64,000 nucleotides of DNA, from assembly GCF_000003815.2 (NCBI RefSeq), contig NC_049987.1, positions 14,772,484-14,836,483 of the forward strand, given 5' to 3'. Source of the stretch: Branchiostoma floridae. Taxonomy: Eukaryota > Chordata > Leptocardii > Amphioxiformes > Branchiostomatidae. The translations under genes and the position numbers were made by a program. The notes under the pieces are model-generated. The model worked only from the letters and a program-made list of their open reading frames with translations, did no database searches and was not told the origin of the DNA. Below are positions 62,001 to 64,000 of the stretch, in pieces; position 1 is the first letter of the stretch; every line of letters starts with the position of its first letter.

Positions 62001-64000
62001 AGTACTGTACTTGGAGAGTATGATGTTTGTGAAAATAATAGTTTCATTCGGTATTCTTTTATTATTTGTGATAGGATTATGTACTTCAAAAAGAAGACTC
62101 AAGGGAAATTAATTGCCCAACCTTGCAATAAGAATATAAATGGAAAAAAAAACTTTGAAAAAAAATTGATCTGATCATAGCTTCCCCAAAGGCCTTTCTG
62201 TCCAAGCTAAAAGTTGTCTTCCGAAAAGGCGAAAGGAGTAAAATGTTTTCACACATTTTTGACTTGTCAAAGTGTTGGCAAGTGACAAAAGTTCAGACAA
62301 ACAAAGAATCAAATGCTGTTTAAGATACATCTGCCCTTGTTAATCCTACCCAAGATAAAGTATTAATTTCATTCATCCTAGTAACTTAAGATGTACACAA
62401 GAGTTACCTAAAATATCTGATCTGATATATTCACCTTGGTGTATTATTGCAGCCAGTAGGTACCCAATCTGAGTAAATGAGGCTGTTTTACGTGCTTCAG
62501 GCACCTTCTCAAATACAGGACCCCCATTTTACGTCCCTTTCGAAAGATGAACGCAATCCCTTACAACATGTACAAGCTGAGCCGACCCTGGGATCGAATC
62601 AGGCCCACATATCCACGGAATTGGAACCAGATGGCCAAGCGGCGGGGTTGCATTACTGCTTGGCCACAGAGACATATATGGTATTTTATATCTATTTACC
62701 TTGTTCTTGTATTTTTGATAATTGATGAAGACAAGCTCCTTCCTGCCATCCAGCAGACAGTTGATGTTGTCCAGGTTGTCATGGTGAAGAACAGACCTGG
62801 TTCCTCCACTGCTGAACCACAACACCTGGAGTAACCAATCACTGCTGTCAATCATGGATCACATGACATGGAGTAGCCAATCAGTACCTTCTGTCCATCA
62901 TTGATTGATCACATGACTTGGAGCACACAATCAGTACATCTGTCCATTTTCTTGGCCATTTTCTTTCAATCAAGTTTTTATCAAGTAACTTTTTTTAAAA
63001 TCCAATTCTAGATCTTTATATCTAACAAATTGTGACAAGAATAAAGATGGTATGCAGCTTGAAATGGCACTCACTGGGTTAATTTGCTGTTAATTTTGCA
63101 AATTTAGTAACAAAATTAATTTTATTTGATATCTTAACATGATTTTCTTGATGAAAGTTGGAAAAAACTCCTTGAACTTAGAGTGACTATTGTTTTGGTA
63201 CCAACTTAAAATAAACAGAAAAAGGTCATGGTAGGTTTTGCTATAATAAAAGGATAATGCAATTAATGTTTTGTATAGTAAATTATCACTTTACCGCATC
63301 TTGCAGCATCTCAATAAACGGCTCACAAAGAAGTGGTTTTGGCATAGGAACATCTTTTCTGCAAAAAATATCCACATCAGACTATCAGCAAGTTTTCTGG
63401 TACTTGAATGTAAATAAAAAAATGTGCAAAGCAACAGTTCAAAAGGAATGAATGTATCAGTTACAATCATATATCCCAAAAGAATCACAGTAGAAATTAT
63501 AATTCTAGTAAAGACTAAACAAACCATACTTGTCATGCACTGAGATAGATGTTATCAGTTCAGTATATGCGACATTCAAATATACATTTGTGATGTCATA
63601 GAAGGAACTGACCAATCAGAGAGTGCCACAGCAACAGGTGTGCATTTCAAAAAGTTATGAGTCATGATAGTACATGTATTGTTTATCTATTGTTAATACC
63701 ATTTTGTACGTTAGATGAAGGATTCTCTTCATATTACCAAAAACAGAAAGAGTGATGCTGTCTAATATTACTGTTAATAAAGCTCCTTTGGTATCTTATT
63801 TATTTAAGTTAAAAAATAGTAGTACTCATAAACTGACTGTAGCATTATACATATAAATGGATATAATATAAAAAGCTCAATGTAGTAAACACATATGAGC
63901 AAGGCGTAGGGGTAACTGATGTACTGATTTCAACTTACTTCGAGCATATACAATTAGAGACTTTGAGACTTTAGAGGTACTTACTTGAGAAACTCAGGCA
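56072..64000 (-). CDS. JmjC/cupin-type 2OG-Fe(II) oxygenase with Lys-rich repeat tail (5' end outside)
   Basis: Minus-strand exons, in order: about 63983-64000 (PEFLK, enters from the right edge), 63295-63358, 62700-62825, 61598-61740, 60825-61004, 58720-58798, 58528-58587, 58277-58348, 57975-58061, 56072-57331. All phases join. The JmjC/cupin core contains VLWFSSGGTRSVLHHDNLDN with the HxD iron ligands (HHD), GRKELVFI, TAGDCLYVPYMW joined to FHQVNSYGRNIAVNIFWDH (the distal His ligand in WFHQV). This is the HIF1AN/JMJD7-like class of small hydroxylases; I cannot name an ortholog. The core is followed by FDGLDDSGNFVFDYDDMDGL, a helical region, and a terminal exon with an acidic/basic stretch and 23 short repeats. 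A hydroxylase acting on lysine or asparagine side chains is the family expectation. Confidence 0.78.
56150..57020 (-). repeat. 39-bp/30-bp coding tandem repeats in the JmjC terminal exon
   Basis: Nineteen 13-residue units (KVSKETKDDASKS type) and four 10-residue units (KGSKDDVSKS type), about 287 residues. Nucleotide units are 39 or 30 bp and nearly identical, so long frames also open on the plus strand (56136-57188); these are shadows. The unit is rich in Lys, Ser and Asp and probably disordered. Confidence 0.95.
57340..57970. other. intron of the JmjC gene, no other feature
   Basis: Contains a possible repeat end (caaacatgcctgtccttggtgctgaacaca, which resembles 42320-42345). No gene recognised. 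Confidence 0.4.
58885..59215 (+). repeat. dispersed repeat, 'gctgcagtaccaagg' family
   Basis: Contains a (ca)n run at 59030-59048, cgctgcagtaccgacgaaa and the end tttcttggcgaaggtaat. A second copy with the same end is at 59935-60500. Both lie in a JmjC intron. Confidence 0.6.
59469..59806. mobile_element. MITE with 'tagccagc' inverted ends
   Basis: Starts tctagccagcgtccgttttt and ends ttcgagctggctaaagc; the first part has the palindrome ccgtcaattgacgg and both ends have gacggaaaaa blocks, in opposite orientation. No coding capacity. Confidence 0.55.
59935..60500 (+). repeat. dispersed repeat, 'gctgcagtaccaagg' family (long copy)
   Basis: Two cores (cgctgcagtaccacaactt; cgctgcactcacgacagaaa) with (ca)n at 60283-60298 and the end cttcttggcgaaggtaataa. 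Probably two tandem or fused members. Confidence 0.6.
61037..61221. mobile_element. MITE, 'acagtcaaa...tttgactg' family (copy 2)
   Basis: Ends acagtcaaaactgtccagga and gtacaggtttgactgtg; interior gacaggattcttactgctt shared with 15370-15552. In a JmjC intron. Confidence 0.6.
61794..62008. mobile_element. MITE, 'ttcgcggtggtttta' family (copy 2, inverted)
   Basis: gtttcgcggtggtttaatgt at one end, aaatgcatttacagta at the other; interior actacagtgcatggtgctac is the complement of the 47735-47755 block. In a JmjC intron. Confidence 0.7.
62440..62665 (-). mobile_element. tRNA-derived SINE (inverted)
   Basis: Reading on the minus strand it starts with a tRNA-like ggccaagcagtaatgcaacc region and runs into ggtcctgtatttgagaagg and gggtacctactggct blocks. 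The last block also appears at 20070-20090 and 38030-38045. Confidence 0.5.
63380..63980. other. intron of the JmjC gene, nothing recognised
   Basis: AT-rich, no splice-bounded coding stretch and no repeat I can place. The next upstream exon begins at the right edge of the window. Confidence 0.4.

Noticed and set aside
62547-62834. 95-codon plus-strand ORF opposite the JmjC exon
   Set aside because: It overlaps an inverted SINE and the antisense of the HxD exon, with no supporting motif.
56072-64000. Identification as calnexin or another ER chaperone from the acidic tail
   Set aside because: The upstream exons encode a JmjC/cupin core with HxD...H ligands, not a lectin domain.
1-64000. CRISPR arrays, operons, riboswitches, bacterial terminators
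   Set aside because: The window is spliced animal DNA. The only regular arrays are the minisatellite and coding repeats, which lack the repeat-spacer structure.

Overview
The window is animal nuclear DNA: spliced genes with GT-AG introns and phase-matched exons, about half of it dispersed repeats, and two 100-N assembly gaps (729-828, 10512-10611). Gene content (SF3A3, an hnRNP Q/R gene, an ACSF2-like ligase, tandem NAT16-like acetyltransferases, a trypsin-like protease) and the style of the repeats suggest an invertebrate deuterostome, most likely a cephalochordate (Branchiostoma). The species call is inference from memory, not from a search.

Layout. 1-545: 3' end of a non-LTR retrotransposon. 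545-3252: an 11-bp minisatellite. 3.3-5.5 kb: repeats and some unassigned coding-like stretches. 5.5-9.1 kb (-): N-terminal half of an ACSF2-like acyl-CoA ligase (7 exons; the rest was not found). 11.9-20.7 kb (-): complete SF3A3, 18 exons, 501 aa, with one GC-AG intron. 22.7-31.7 kb (+): complete hnRNP Q/R (SYNCRIP-like) gene, 642 aa, with a tandemly duplicated 86-bp exon in RRM1. 32-39.6 kb: AT-rich, nearly empty, with a possible 29-aa membrane micropeptide ORF. 39.7-44.4 kb (+): trypsin-like serine protease, 7 exons, 271 aa. 45.3-53.6 kb (+): two tandem NAT16-like acetyltransferase genes plus relics of further copies. 56.1-64 kb (-): 3' part of a JmjC/cupin-type 2OG-Fe(II) oxygenase gene whose last exon carries 23 Lys/Ser/Asp-rich repeats.

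The least ordinary region is the acetyltransferase cluster. Its start codon sits alone at the end of the first exon (ATG|gtaagt). The first-exon/promoter segment is amplified to four tandem copies upstream of the second gene, two of them still intact. Exon 2 is identical in the two genes while exon 3, which holds the acetyl-CoA loop, is only about half identical. The duplicated block also carried a scrap of the neighbouring JmjC gene's terminal exon, which marks one edge of the duplication.

The genes do not form an evident pathway. SF3A3 and the hnRNP gene are both RNA-processing genes lying head to head about 2 kb apart. All exon boundaries were read by eye from splice consensus, frame continuity and family knowledge; no alignment was run.
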